This document shows positions 19,089 to 30,639 of a DNA stretch of 64,000 nt, in pieces. The translations under genes were made by a program, and so were the position numbers. Position 1 is the stretch's first letter, and each line of letters starts with the position of its first letter. The notes under the pieces are model-generated. The model made no database searches. It was not told where the DNA came from and was given only the letters and a program-made list of their open reading frames with translations. The DNA comes from Coccinella septempunctata (lineage: Eukaryota; Arthropoda; Insecta; Coleoptera; Coccinellidae), in assembly GCF_907165205.1 (NCBI RefSeq), contig NC_058190.1:5712001-5776000 (forward strand), given 5' to 3'.

Positions 19089-19838
19089 TTATGGACGTTC
19101 TTCTTCGGCATGCCTTACATGTTTATTAAGATCAAGAACTCCGCCCCTTTTCATATGGAAAGCATAATAATAACAAAACTTGTTAGTATTGGACTTTATA
19201 TAAGCGTAACTCTGTAAAAATTCAGCACGTCGATTTTCAGTACAATTTCTATTAACCGTACTAATCATATTCCAGAAACTAACAGGTTCATAGCTATTTT
19301 GTATACAAAATGAAGCCATAAAACATCTATCGCGATTATTCAAAGGTGAAGAACATATTTTTTCCTTAATTAATTGTGGCAATAATTTTTCAACATCATA
19401 CTTATTCAACCATTGCTGAAAATTTTTCGGAATCTCTTCTAAAACATTATTTAAATTAGCGTCCTCGATCATTGGCAAAACTAATGGCGTTTCACCTTCA
19501 TTAAGAACATAGGGTTCGGTATGCCGTTCATGCTTATTCAAATCAAGGACAGTTCCAGAATAGGTATCATAGGCATAGTAATTGCACCATCTGGAGACGT
19601 TTCTGATTATATAACTATGAGTTTTTAAAAATTCCGAGCGTTTTACAGCGTTACAGTTAGGATTTATAACAGCTATCCTTTCCCAAAATTCGTGAGGATC
19701 GCACATATTTTGTATACAAAATGAAGCCATAAAAATTTTATCCCTGTTATCCAATAAAGAATATCGAAATTTTTCATCATTCAATTTTGGCATAATATTT
19801 GAAGGATCAATGTCACTTAACCAATCTGAATAATCCAT
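19089..19838 (-). CDS. 249-aa protein with two RDR/FCxQN domains, copy B
   Basis: An intact frame. At the positions where the two copies differ, this one keeps the residues seen in the sister domains (the W after P in HEFW, and KR before SEF), so it is probably closer to the ancestral form. No silent difference from copy A was found across the 750 bases. Confidence 0.7.
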   Translation of the reverse strand: MDYSDWLSDIDPSNIMPKLNDEKFRYSLLDNRDKIFMASFCIQNMCDPHEFWERIAVINPNCNAVKRSEFLKTHSYIIRNVSRWCNYYAYDTYSGTVLDLNKHERHTEPYVLNEGETPLVLPMIEDANLNNVLEEIPKNFQQWLNKYDVEKLLPQLIKEKICSSPLNNRDRCFMASFCIQNSYEPVSFWNMISTVNRNCTENRRAEFLQSYAYIKSNTNKFCYYYAFHMKRGGVLDLNKHVRHAEEERP

Positions 19839-19859
19839 AATAAAGAAAATTAACTTACT

Positions 19860-22240
19860 TCAATATTCACTATTTTAAAACAATTGTAAAATTACAAAAT
19901 TGTCCTTAGATTCCATGCTCCGTTCAGCGCTACACTATACTGACGAGGGACAATGAGCCCGGAAACGATCTACAATTGTGTTTAGTTGTTTCGAATTCTC
20001 TGGGATTTCCCTACGCCCGTTCATGACTAGCTCGCATTATTGGAGCGTCAATTCTTCCGAATTGTTGTTTCCAGTTTGAGTTCATCAATGCGTTGAAGTT
20101 TTCCAACTTATGATGTTCAATGATGAGCTCAGAAACCGGGTATGAGTTCCCTTCGACGGTATTTAACAGTGTGAAATCTGTTGTTCAGATGTGATAATTT
20201 TTCATCCCCTCATCATGTCATCTCAGCGGCTCATCTGCATCAGTAGTTCAAATTGTATGACGAGAAGTGTTTACCGGTGGGGATTTGAAGGAAGCTCGGG
20301 AGCGATTCAGGAAACAATAATCAACAAATGAAATCTTGTTATAAAGTCCGCCTGGATAGTTTTGCCCGAATTATCAATAATGATAATAGTCAAGAATGAG
20401 TTCGGATAGTTCTGCCAATAATATTCGAATAGTTTTCAATAGTCTCTAATGTATCGATAGTTGTTTATATTCCATTTTGGCGTTTAGAAACGACTTAATC
20501 AAACTCATAGCAACAAATATAAGTTGACTTTTATCATCTCGATGAATTGAAAAATATTTTATTCACAAGTGAAATAAAATAACCTGAATATGAGCGGATC
20601 TTATTGTTGTTGCTATGAATTGAATGCCCTAGCGATATTCAATCGCCCTTTATGACATTTCACAAATTACATTTCTGAAAAGCGTTATAATTTGAATACT
20701 AATCGAAATGGAATAAAATTTTGTATACAACACGTGAGTTATGAATATTTATTCAACATTCATTTAACTCGCTTGTTGTATAAATAACTCCTATATATCT
20801 CCGAAATGATTTCTTGAATACGGCCTTTAATTTAAATTAAAGGGCTGCAGCTAGCAGGCTGATATTTCAGATATCATAATATGTATTTTGGTGATGAAAG
20901 CTTCCATATTGCGTTAAGAGTATAAACAGGGATAATAAAATGAAGAAATAAAAAAAATAAGAAATTTTTTTTTTATTTTATTATCCCTGTTCATCATAAT
21001 ATGTATTTATAACTTCTGATGAACATAAGTTTCATTGGAAAATATATGTATGAGCAAATGAGCCAAATATATCAATGCAATGAAAATTTCACATATGGAA
21101 TAAAATGACGAATTCATTTTTTGATTTTTTCAACAGATGTATACTTGATTTCACCATCGGCCAACTTAAGGAACAATTATGATAGAGAAACACATGTAGT
21201 GGTAATCATGATGGTCATGTAATTCAGTTCGACAATTTTATAATTGGTTTGTGAAACCTTGAAAAAATGGTTTCTTCTATGCAGCATTCAGACCAACGTA
21301 GGGTGTATATGAAATGCTTCGAATGCGACCGTGAACTGAAAAGTTGATCACTTTCCTATTGATCTTTTGCAGTCGTGCTTGGATGATATCTCTAGCCAGT
21401 TTCATGTGATACACTACGATGAAATAAATATAAACCTTTCACATATGAAAGAGAAAAACAGTCTTCGAGATAAACATAAAGATCGACTGACTGAAAATTT
21501 TGATCACAGTACTTCATCCCATAAGATCTGGAAAGTGCCGAAGAAGACCTTCGTATGTCATGAATTTGAAGCCTTCATTCATCTCAACGTTGTAATGCAA
21601 GCTAAAACCGTTTTTTTTTTTAAATCAAACCACCTGACAAGACCCGCGCTAGAACAATTTTGAATCTGAAATATCGGTACTCATCAGAAATTATAGTCAT
21701 TTTAAGCAAATAATTTTTATATATTGGAGACTATTGAATCAGATCGTTATTGGCAGACACTCTATTGAAAGGACCAATGTCTCATCACAAATTAACCTTA
21801 TTTTCTGTTTCAACTTCGAGGCTGAGGTATACAGGTTGACTGTCTCATTTTCAAATTCTCATAAACCTTCAAATTCAAACTGAATATTCACAGCTCAAAA
21901 TCTATTGCAGCTAAGCTTTAAAAATTCGAAAATCATACTGTTCCAGAATTTGAACGAAATCAGCTCCAGTAGATTCGATCAACTTGAATTTGTCAATAGC
22001 TGATGTAGATCCATTTGTAAATGATATAACAATATTTCGTCACCTGACGTGATATTTTTGCTGTTGTTTTGAATTTTCCTCAGTAATATGATAACTGAAA
22101 CCAATCGTGTAGTCAAAGTATAACTAAATAAATCCCCACACCATTTAGGTTGAGCGCCAATGACCTTGAAATGAATTTCAGGATAGATTCTATCCTGCGT
22201 TGCCCTTGCAGTAATTATTAGAAGGCTTAGACGGATTTTG
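19860..22240. other. Long non-coding interval of copy B
   Basis: Homologous to 4230-6500. It differs by small indels and by a copy-B-specific insertion at 20880-21005. A plus-strand frame of 98 codons (21367-21663) is open here but broken in copy A, so I do not treat it as a gene. Confidence 0.4.
20880..21005. mobile_element. Small snap-back insertion specific to copy B
   Basis: Compared with copy A near 5240, about 120 extra bases are present. They contain perfect 17-bp inverted arms (20925-20941 and 20975-20991) and are flanked by repeats of ATCATAATATGTATTT. This could be a tiny MITE or a replication-slippage product. Confidence 0.5.
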
Positions 22241-22257
22241 CGTTGAAGACATCAAGT

Positions 22258-22530
22258 TTAAAAATGTTGAAAAATATTATTCAATATAATATACGTAATA
22301 TACCCTATAAAAATAATATACTCACAGGGATCTTCTGAGAAGGGAGGACCAGGTCTGTTTTCTACAATGTTTTCGAGAGAAAAATGCTTTACCAATGAAT
22401 CAACCTTTATGGCCGCAACTTCATTTGGGAAAAACATACAGAACTGTTGCATCCCCTACTTTCTGACACCAATTTGAGCAGTAGGGGAAAATGACTTATT
22501 ACAAAATGCCTATATTTTTGAAGCATCGTA
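22258..22530 (-). pseudogene. Fragment of the 293-aa gene family (X'), copy B
   Basis: Matches 6532-6783 and keeps the GTGAGTAT donor near 22325 that copy A has lost. Small deletions break the frame. Homology stops at about 22530, where a Harbinger fragment begins. Confidence 0.5.
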
Positions 22531-22532
22531 CA

Positions 22533-22770
22533 ATAAACATAACACACCAAATTCAGTATCCTTTATTTTCGAAAATGATATTTCTTCTGTCTCTTGTAGT
22601 GTAGAACTACCCCCAACTTCAGGCTCTGTGATTTCTGCTTCATTATCAACTCTTGAAGTTTCACACTCAATGAAGTCATCATTATACCTGAGACAAATAT
22701 TGTGTAAAGCCCAGGCTGCCATCACACATTTCACAATAAGTTTTATTTCCAGGTTCTCAAAATGATCAAG
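22533..22770 (-). pseudogene. PIF/Harbinger transposase C-terminal fragment
   Basis: The reading VMAAWALHNICLRYNDDF matches the A-C-x-L-H-N-I-C block near the end of HARBI1-like nucleases, followed by an acidic tail. Only the last ~75 codons remain. Confidence 0.45.
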
Positions 22771-22849
22771 CCTCGTTGTATCATTGTCTTATCAAATGAC
22801 TTGTATAATTGTTAATTGTTTAATATCACAAAAAACAGCCTTTCAGTAT

Positions 22850-23529
22850 ACAGGGGTCAGCATAAGTCAGGCAACCAATTTGCATTAAGATAAATAAATT
22901 CAGCGTCAAAATATATTTATTAAAAAATAATACAAAAGGTATTCGAAAAAGGGTTACTGTAAGTGTTCAAATTGATGCCCATCCTGATCGATGCATTTAC
23001 GGCAACGTTCCTCAACGGAGAGGCAGGTCCGGCGAAGCATTTCAAGCTGTCTGCGAAGAGTTTCAAATTCTTCTTCAATTGCGGTTCGGAGGTCAGGAAG
23101 GGTGCGTGGTCCTGTTGCGAAAACGTGGTTCTTGAGAAGGCCCCACAGAAAAAAATCACAGGGTGTTAGGTCACATGATCGTGCGGGCCACTCAATGAAT
23201 CCTTGTTTGCCCATCCATTCTCCAAAATGAAGGTACTCCCGCACACATAACGCGTAGTGCGGCGGAGCTCCATCCTGCATGAAATAACGGATGTCCGCCA
23301 GTGTTGGATCGTTTTCCATTTGTCCACGTAAATCTTCGAGCATTTTCAGACAACTTTGTCCCGTCACGTGACCCTCAAACAAGTACGGACCCACGAGACC
23401 TCCAGCATGGATACCTGCCCACACACACACCCCAGGCAGGTTTAATTCTTTTTCCATGATACGATATATCTCTGATGAGTCGAGAAAATAAAATTGCTCT
23501 ACATGAGCCCACTCTATTTTTTCGTTCAT
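22850..23529 (-). mobile_element. Mariner-like transposase, 5'-truncated
   Basis: An intact 191-codon frame (22954-23529) covers the C-terminal part of a DDE_3-type transposase. FMQDGAPPH carries the second catalytic Asp, and RSCDLTPCDFFLWG lies about 33 residues later, giving a DD33-34D-like spacing. The first catalytic Asp and the N-terminal DNA-binding part are missing. It abuts a P-type remnant at 23530 and probably inserted into it. The 3' end lies near 22852; I could not define inverted ends. Confidence 0.7.
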
Positions 23530-24165
23530 GGAAAAAATGGAGGTCTTTAGTTAATAAATTGTTCCTAATTCCTTTGATTAGATGTGGAACATCAAACAAA
23601 GGAATTATTTCAATATTATTAACTAAAAATCCAAAGTTTTCATCAGTTTTATTTTCTCTTAGGCAGAGCTGCTTCCTCTCCTTCAATAGTGCATTAATAG
23701 CAGCTACATTAGCACTCCCTTGATCGCAAACCGTACAAACTACTTTCAAACCAATGTCCTGGGAAGCCTGGATAATATCCTTTATCAATTTCTTCAAAAC
23801 TACAGACTTCTCAGGACCACTACTGAAAGTGTAACAGATGGGCTGTTTCCAGTTCTTCTGTAATCCTTTCAGTAGGAAAACCAACACATGATCTGCAATA
23901 TCTGGCCTCCTCTCATAACCAGTGTTTGGAACTCCTTTGATGAGGTCTACTCCAGAATTATATTGTAATCCTGGACTTATGGACATCTCATCAAACATCA
24001 GGACGCAGGTTCTATCCTCTTCTGCCATCTCCGAAACTGTTTTTTTCAAAGAGGCAGAGATATGGTGATTTACACCTGGTCCAAGAGGAATTTTACCCAA
24101 CATCTTCACCAATGTTTTTTTAGAAGGCAAGGAAAACAGTTTGGATAAAGATAAAGTAGAGCTTG
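23530..24165 (-). pseudogene. P-element/THAP9-type transposase, catalytic-core fragment
   Basis: Reads LMFDEMSI (first acidic motif), a DHVLVFLLKGLQKNWKQPICY block, CTVCDQGSANVAAINAL, and FDVPHLIKGIRNNL. These are the RNase H-like core landmarks of P transposases. The THAP domain and C-terminus are absent, and the 3' side is cut by the mariner. Confidence 0.65.
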
Positions 24166-24169
24166 TGAT

Positions 24170-25085
24170 GTTCATTTTCCAACACAGCATCCGGATGGTA
24201 ATTGTAATAAGAAACCTTTTTCGAACTTAGAAGTTGGTGTTTTAGTGCCAATTCTTGGTGAAGAATCATCATCATGAACTCATCGCAAAACTCGCGGGTT
24301 TTTGACTTCGAACATAAGGTGCCTGGCAGATCAATATCAAATGATATTAACCCTCTATCATCTATATGAATCAAGTTTAAGTCTACATCGATCAGGTTTT
24401 TGTTACCTCCACCTTTTTGATATCCCATTATATTCCAGTAACCAGGCTCACCGTAACGGTCAGTGAAACCATCTTTGAAGGATGGTAAGTTCCATTTTTT
24501 ATAATACTTAACAGTTCGTGTAGGGTCTAGTGTAAAAACGTCCATCTCGACATTCTTGCCTATTAATACGACGTAATCAACGCGGGAATCTATCTTACAT
24601 ATTTTCTCCAATCTATTGACCATCTCTTGGCCCGTAGCAAATAACGATTCAAGATCGGCTCCATACGCACCTAGGTCATTAATGCCATCTACATTACGAC
24701 CATGTAGCATGACTATATACAGCATCCTAACCACGCGCTTATACGCTTGATAAGGACGCACGGTCACGGTCAATCCATGTCGCGTCATTTCGGTGGAGGC
24801 TATCTCATAAGTGCATATTGGATATACAACGTCAGTGATAGGAGTGGAAACCATTCCAAAGAACTGGTCCCAGCCCTTTCCGCTATGAACGTCTCGTTTG
24901 ATCACGTCTTCATCCGATAATCGGAACATGTAACGGAAGGATCGACCATCCTCGCTATAGTCAGTAGCGTTACGATGATGCTTATGATCCCAGTTTCCTT
25001 CTATGCTTCTTAGGGAAGTGGAGAACCCCTGATAAGTCCCTAAGAAAGCAAGTCTGTTATCTACAAATGGAAAATCAACAATCAA
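24170..25085 (-). CDS. Unrecognised ~300-codon open frame
   Basis: A frame open without stops from about 25220 (no ATG there; first ATG-like start at 25085) to about 24170, in a region where nearly every other gene is broken. Features include LGTYQGFSTS near the N-terminus, a basic VTVRPYQAYKRVVRML stretch, GINDLGAYG, VDYVVLIGKNVEMDVFTLD, and a Gly/Asn-rich MGYQKGGGNKN. The alternation of short hydrophobic strands and loops looks beta-rich, and in style recalls jelly-roll capsids of small DNA viruses. That is only an impression; no family is claimed. It merges into P-type sequence at its 3' end. Confidence 0.5.
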
Positions 25086-25229
25086 TTTGCAATTTCCTAT
25101 GCACGTCGTAAGGTCAAAATGACCCTCGTGATTTTCATCAGCTGCCGCTTCATTCTGGATAAAGATGTCGCAGTTCGACGGCCGTACTAAGCCAGAACCG
25201 TTGCCACAACTAGTGCTACGGATAACAAT

Positions 25230-25780
25230 ATGACTTTAGCCTTGCGGCTTTCACACTCCTCTCCAGAGGAAAATTCACTTATCTCAGATATCAAAAGGAT
25301 TAAGCTCTGTTGGAGCCCTTTCCAGGTTTTCGGGCTCGTGGTGGTGGTCGGGTCCGGGTCGCTCCTCGGCTCCCTGCTGTAGGTTGGATTCCTGATCCAC
25401 CCGTACTTCCTGTCGACGCAGACGGTGTTCCTCTGCATTTCCCATGTACTTGCGTACAGTTCTCGCCGTTCCGAGCAGTACCGCCTTCTGCATGACTTTA
25501 TAAATATTTTCGTCCAACTGAAGTTTTCTCAAGTTCTCTAGTAGTTTCTTCGGTATCAGGCCTGTAGATGAAATGACAATAGGGATGGTCTTTATATCTT
25601 TCAGCTTCCACTGTCTTCTGGTTTGTTCCTCGAGATCTCTGTATTTTGAAATTTCTTCAGTGTGTCTACCTAGAAGATTGTTATTATTTATATCTAATGT
25701 ATATCTAATGCAGGGTCCGAAGTAGCGAATGCGGTATTCCGTTGCGCACAATGAAACTTAGCTTCGAGCTGGAGATTAGC
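25230..25780 (-). pseudogene. Non-LTR retrotransposon ORF2 C-terminal tail
   Basis: Reads KYRDLEEQTRRQWKLK, then a PIVISSTGLIPKKLLENL stretch and LLGTARTVRKYM. This pattern is characteristic of the extreme C-terminus of arthropod LINE ORF2 proteins. The downstream part is Glu/Pro-rich. Confidence 0.55.
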
Positions 25781-26080
25781 TGCTAACTGCACTGTTTCGA
25801 TGTCTTGTAATATATTAGTGGTGGGTACTTTACAGGCGTTAACGAGCGTCTCAACAGTCTTGGCGGCAACTTCAGGAAGTTTGTGTTGAAATTTCGACTT
25901 CCTGAACGGGCTTGACAACTTGCAATGATGATTATTATTATTATTATTGGCATGTGCAGAATTAAAACTACTACAAAAAATAAATCCGTTTAAGATCATA
26001 GGAAATATGTGAATCTGTGCAACAAATATAATACATTTGAAGCATGTTGATAAAAAAAAATTGATTGGAGCCTTAAAAAT
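25780..26080 (-). other. Open stretch between LINE tail and Myb/SANT gene, not identified
   Basis: A minus-strand frame reads SPFRKSKFQHKLPEVAAK and TNILQDIETVQLAANLQL and contains an (ATT)n run near 25930-25947. It may belong to the LINE fragment. No confident assignment. Confidence 0.25.
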
Positions 26081-26720
26081 GTTACCTTCTTCAACACAAC
26101 TGCTCTCCAAGGCAAATAGGCATTTATTACTGGGTTTATTACCCAGAAGAGCATCAATCTCATAAAAAAATTAGAACCCTCTTGGGGGCTCTTCTGGACC
26201 TATTTTTCTGGTCTTTTGCCATTTTGTAACTTCTAAACAGGGATTTCCATTTATTTTGTATCATGTTTGAATCTACTGAGAATCTCTGCCTTAGCAAGTC
26301 ATTACTGATGTTCTCAAATACAGATTTCTTTTTTTTTTTGATGGCTCAGGTTCTTATAATGAGCCTCCATCGATTTTATCAAAGATATTACCATGGTTTA
26401 CTGCCATGGTACATGCGATTCCTGAAAAATGGAACATTAAATCGTATTTCGTCTAAAATTTTCTATTTGCTTTGTTCTCTGGCTCTGGCAATGTTGGCTC
26501 ATATACTTCAGTTGACCCTTCACCTTGCAAGGAGTTTTGGACCAATTCCATTAGGAATTGGTGATCCTATATATAAGAGTAAAATCATGAATATCTATAA
26601 TAAAAATCACTTGGGAATGATTTACTTACCAGTCTCAGCACTTCTGATTGATTCCTCATCCAAATGCAGCTCATGAATCCTCTCATATTCTACATGACTT
26701 ACGAATATATTGCTGGCCAT
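26080..26720 (-). pseudogene. Myb/SANT-like DNA-binding protein (Harbinger companion type)
   Basis: The first exon reads MASNIFVSHVEYERIHE up to a donor GTAAGT near 26630. The domain end is at 26290-26090 with FRSYKMAKDQKNRS and DALLGNKPSN, the usual W-x2-L-x-R-S-Y-K ... F-x2-E-M-D-x2-L-G-x-K-P pattern. Frameshifts in between break it. Confidence 0.5.
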
Positions 26721-26729
26721 ATTTCAGCA

Positions 26730-27455
26730 AAAAAATTAAATAATAATAAAATTATAAAATATAATAAATATTGAACAAAAAATTTGTTATAATAAATAAC
26801 CTATTAGATTCTCAACCTCAAGTGATACGCAACCAACCTGATTTTCCTTGTATCTCAGCTTATATGCGGGGCTGCAGTATTCCCCAAACACACAACAGGC
26901 AGCACTAAGTATAGCCTTGATAGAATTTCCAAACCATAATTGTCTTAGTGACCATTTCAACTGTTGTGACGCTCTTCTGCATCACATTCATTATTTTTAT
27001 TTTATTGGTGCTTCAGCAAGATCTCTAGTATAATATAATGTATTCAGGGCAGTAGAAGCTTTTTCAATAGGATACCTGGGTCATCATGTATCTTCTTTTC
27101 CTGTTTGGGCCTCGGAGATTCAAGTGCTAGTTCAGATTCCTATTGGAAATACAGTTTCATCTACGAAACACTCTTTCACTTCATTGAGAAATCTGCGAGG
27201 GCAGGTTCGTTCTCCAGAAACTGACACGACTCAAAACAATTCCTCACATCAACAGGATCCAGAATGAATTTCATATTATTGGAATACCATAACCAACCAT
27301 ATTATTTGTATTAGGTTTTTATGTTAGTAGGTCCTGTAAGCAATGACAGATATATCAGAGTTGAAATATTCTGTGTTCTATAAATCAATTAGGTCTATGA
27401 TATACATAGAGACAAGACGTTGATAAAAAATACAAATAACTCTCGTAGTAAAATT
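26730..27455. other. Interval without a recognisable gene
   Basis: AT-rich with short frames only. No motif, repeat or splice structure that I can support. Confidence 0.3.
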
Positions 27456-27459
27456 AAGA

Positions 27460-28381
27460 TTTTTATAAAGCTGGAGGTTTCCTTTCCTTTTCGTATAAAT
27501 ATCTATAAAGGGGGTACATAGAGTGATTGGATAAGTATTTCCAAAAAAACAAATATTTAAGAGGGGGAGGATTATAAACTAAAACATATTTGTACATTTG
27601 AGAATCAATTGATTCAACACAATGAGAGTTACATTTACAGTAAGAACAAATCAATACTGGCAGTACCGGTGACGTTGACTGAGACAATAATAAATAATAA
27701 GACGATGTTTCCGACAAATCTTGAAGATTCGTCGAAACAAAATGAAGATTTGTATAAATCTGGAGGTTTCCATTCCAACTTTCCGTATAAATATCTATAA
27801 AGGGGGTACATAGAGTGATTGGATAAGTATTTCCAAAAAAACAAATATTTAAGAGGGGGAGGATTATAAACTAAAACATTTTTGTACATTTCAGAATCAA
27901 TTGATTCAACACAATGAGAGTTACATTTACTATAGTAAGAACAAATCAATATGGATTTTTTTCAACAGCAATGCTCTTCTGCCAACATGAATTGAAAAAT
28001 AATCATTCAGTTTACTGAACGTGTTCAAATAAAGACAATGCGACATATTTTTCGTTTTATCTGTGTATGTCCATTAATTGTACATAAGTATATATGAAAC
28101 AGATTTGATTAAACTCCATTTATCTTCATTATTGACCTCGTTTGTCTTTATCCACAATATGAATTTGCCACGGAACCAATCCATCATTAGATGATGATGA
28201 GGACCCAGTATCCATACTTCGATTATGTCAAAGGTGCAATATGAATTGTCCCACAAGCATCCAATCCTTTATTGGAAACTGTTCAAATTCTTCATATTTG
28301 TGGATTTTTTTTGATGAATTTCTCAGACAAATTCGGGTTGTATGAGAAAGTTCTCACGATGGCCGACACAGCATAATTCAT
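27460..28381 (-). pseudogene. Gene Z and two copies of its 3' module, third element copy
   Basis: Z starts at the ATG complementary to 28379-28381. Its 3' module (NVLVYNPPPLKYLFF type) occurs twice, at 27460-27640 and 27735-27960. Between the two lies a ~75-bp scrap of the Ser/Gln-rich exon of the 293-aa family (27650-27730). The frames are broken. Confidence 0.4.
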
Positions 28382-28384
28382 CCT

Positions 28385-29160
28385 TAACCTTTTCCCCCTC
28401 TCACTCTCTGGAATCTAGGATGATGATATTCGATAATGACCCCTAGGTAAAATACAATGTGAATTAGGTAGGATGTATCTTTTATCGTCTCTACACAATG
28501 CAATTTTCTCCTGTTCAATTGAAAAAACATCATGACATTTAGAGATAATATTTCTTTGTCTTATCAATTTTGTGTTGGAATTGGAAGCATTTCAAGTAGT
28601 CATCGAAAGAAAGGCTTTTAATCACATTCCGCTTTATGCCCTTCACTTTTTTTATTTCCTCTTTATCAACACGAAATTATTACATTTTGGATCTTGAACC
28701 TACGAAATCGGTCATAATCTTACCATTATTTTCATCCTTCATCAAGCCCAATACTTTTTTATTGACTTGAGGAATTTCATATGGATTTCCTTTAGGATAG
28801 TCAGATGTATCAAAGCATCCGTAACAATCACTTTTTATGTACTTATAGGGATTTCGATTTGATTCTTCATAAGTTTAACTATCAGTATCTACATAATTCA
28901 AGATACTTTCTTTGAAAGTAGGTTGGAAATAATCGTAATGAAACTCATACAAGCAAATCTTTGAAATGTCTAATACAGACATTCCTACATATATTGGTTT
29001 ATCGATTGTGATCAAACGCTTTTGCAATTCAATTGCGACTAGATTTTCTCCGAAGATCATTTGAGCGGCTGCTACAGTTCGAAAATGCATTTGAAATGGC
29101 GGTTCAAATACAGTACTACCGCATGAGTTGGGTCGAAAAATTGGTGGTTCATATTGTGGA
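28385..29160 (-). pseudogene. Family B DNA polymerase, copy D (3' part)
   Basis: Contains FGENLVAIELQKR, a YVGMSVLDISK block and the active-site YVDTDS motif near 28880, then a weak match through the FVGLR-type block. The upstream (N-terminal) part is deleted and replaced by the start of the 147-aa-type gene. Confidence 0.65.
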
Positions 29161-29164
29161 CCAC

Positions 29165-29610
29165 CATCGCCATTAAGAGTTGAACAAACTCTCCTCTGCG
29201 CCATACTCTGAAAATATTCGAATCAGTAACATACCTAAACATTATTTGATATTAAATTATATAATTATAGAATATAAACCATGTACTCGACAACCCTCTT
29301 TGTTATTCCTTATTTCTCTCTTCTGACGAAGACCTCTCCTTTTTACAAGGAGTACTGTGAATTGCCTCATTATTATAAGTATCTTCCATCAACACCATTA
29401 ATTCTTCAATTTCTGCTTGTTGTTCGATGGAGGGTACGTTTAAAGGAGTTTTGTCTTATTGAACAATAGTAATTCACTATCCCTTACAATACAATAAAGA
29501 CTTTAAATTGAGGATAACAATCGCATAGCATCTTACCTGCCATAAAAGGGATTACCAAACCATTCACAAAAACAGAGACGACCAATGGAATTTAAAGATT
29601 GATACTATAT
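29165..29610 (-). pseudogene. Old, deleted third copy of the 147/197-aa gene region
   Basis: 29165-29450 aligns by eye with 210-500: the MAxRRVC start, the intergenic stretch, and the 3' end of the 197-aa gene. 29464-29610 aligns with 1425-1560 (the leader block). The divergence is far larger than between copies A and B, and about 0.9 kb is deleted between the two parts. Confidence 0.7.
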
Positions 29611-29969
29611 GATGGATAAATTGTCATTAGTCATTTATTCATGACTACAATTATTTTGTTTGCATATGTAAATATATATAAATATTGGATATATTTATTT
29701 TAACATATTGTATTCATATAATTGCTTTATCAAAAGAATAAACGCAGAAATTCTAAGAAATCTGAATTATCTTAAGTAAGATGAGAAACCAAATAATTCA
29801 ATACGATCATTTTTCAAGAAACTTATATACCTTTAATTAATGAACACTGCAAGCAAAACAATTCCAGGCAGATGCAGTAACCTTCTCGGGTATACGATCC
29901 TCATGACTCACATTACTAACGAGCCTAAACAATTAATGATTAGTGAAATTTGTTGTATTAATTTTATTA

Positions 29970-30634
29970 GTATTACCTAATGTCCGTCTGTTCATCGGAC
30001 ACTTCCGAAAAACTTTCCGTAGAAGCGGTACTGATATTAGGAGAACTAGGCACATCTTGCACGGCACAATGAACCACATTTCCACAAATATCAATATTTT
30101 CCTGATCATTTTCCATAATAAAAAAGGAACGCACTGCCGAGCGAGTTGAGCGGTCGAGGTGTTTTGTAATCACGTAGACCAGCAGGAAGTCGCAAGAGTC
30201 TAGTGATTGTCCCAGAGCGGTCAAACCTTGCAGGGCCTCTACAAGGTTGGTGAGGAGTGTCTTTAATAAAGACGTGGATTTTTTTGAGGCGAACATTAAG
30301 GCGTCGAGAAGATCTTGTCACATAGAGCTGCCAAGAGAAGGTGTTTATTCTCATATTGAGAGAGAAGGCTTTCCCAAGCTATGGAAAACGAGGCGCCAGT
30401 GAGAGCTAAGCCAGAGATGAGCTTTAGAGGCGTGGACTGAAGAGAAGATCGGAGATTATGGAGGCGTTCGACATCTGAGATTGAGGAGTTTTGAATGACA
30501 AGGGACTGGCAGAGGTCCCTGAATCCTGGCCAACTAGAGTAGTCGCCTGAGTAGGTACTTACTTTTTTGTCGCGTTTTAATATCTGCGATATATAGCCCA
30601 TAATGAGAGTATATTTGTTTTTTCCCACATACAT
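29970..30634 (-). pseudogene. BEL/Pao retrotransposon Gag fragment
   Basis: Reads YSGDYSSWPGFRDLCQSLV, SISDVERLHNLRSSL and LTGASFSIAWESLLSQYENK, then out of phase KSTSLLKTLLTNLVEALQGL and a VITKHLD end. This is the DUF1759-type Gag of BEL/Pao elements. A frameshift lies near 30300. No protease, RT or LTR follows. Confidence 0.7.
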
Positions 30635-30639
30635 GTTTA

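Noticed and set aside
21367..21663. 98-codon plus-strand ORF in the non-coding region of copy B
   Set aside because: Broken in copy A, no motif, and it lies in otherwise non-coding DNA.
1..22530. Polinton/adintovirus identity for the Rep-bearing element
   Set aside because: No retroviral-type integrase, adenain-type protease, packaging ATPase or double-jelly-roll capsid gene was seen beside the modules; only the polymerase is Polinton-like.
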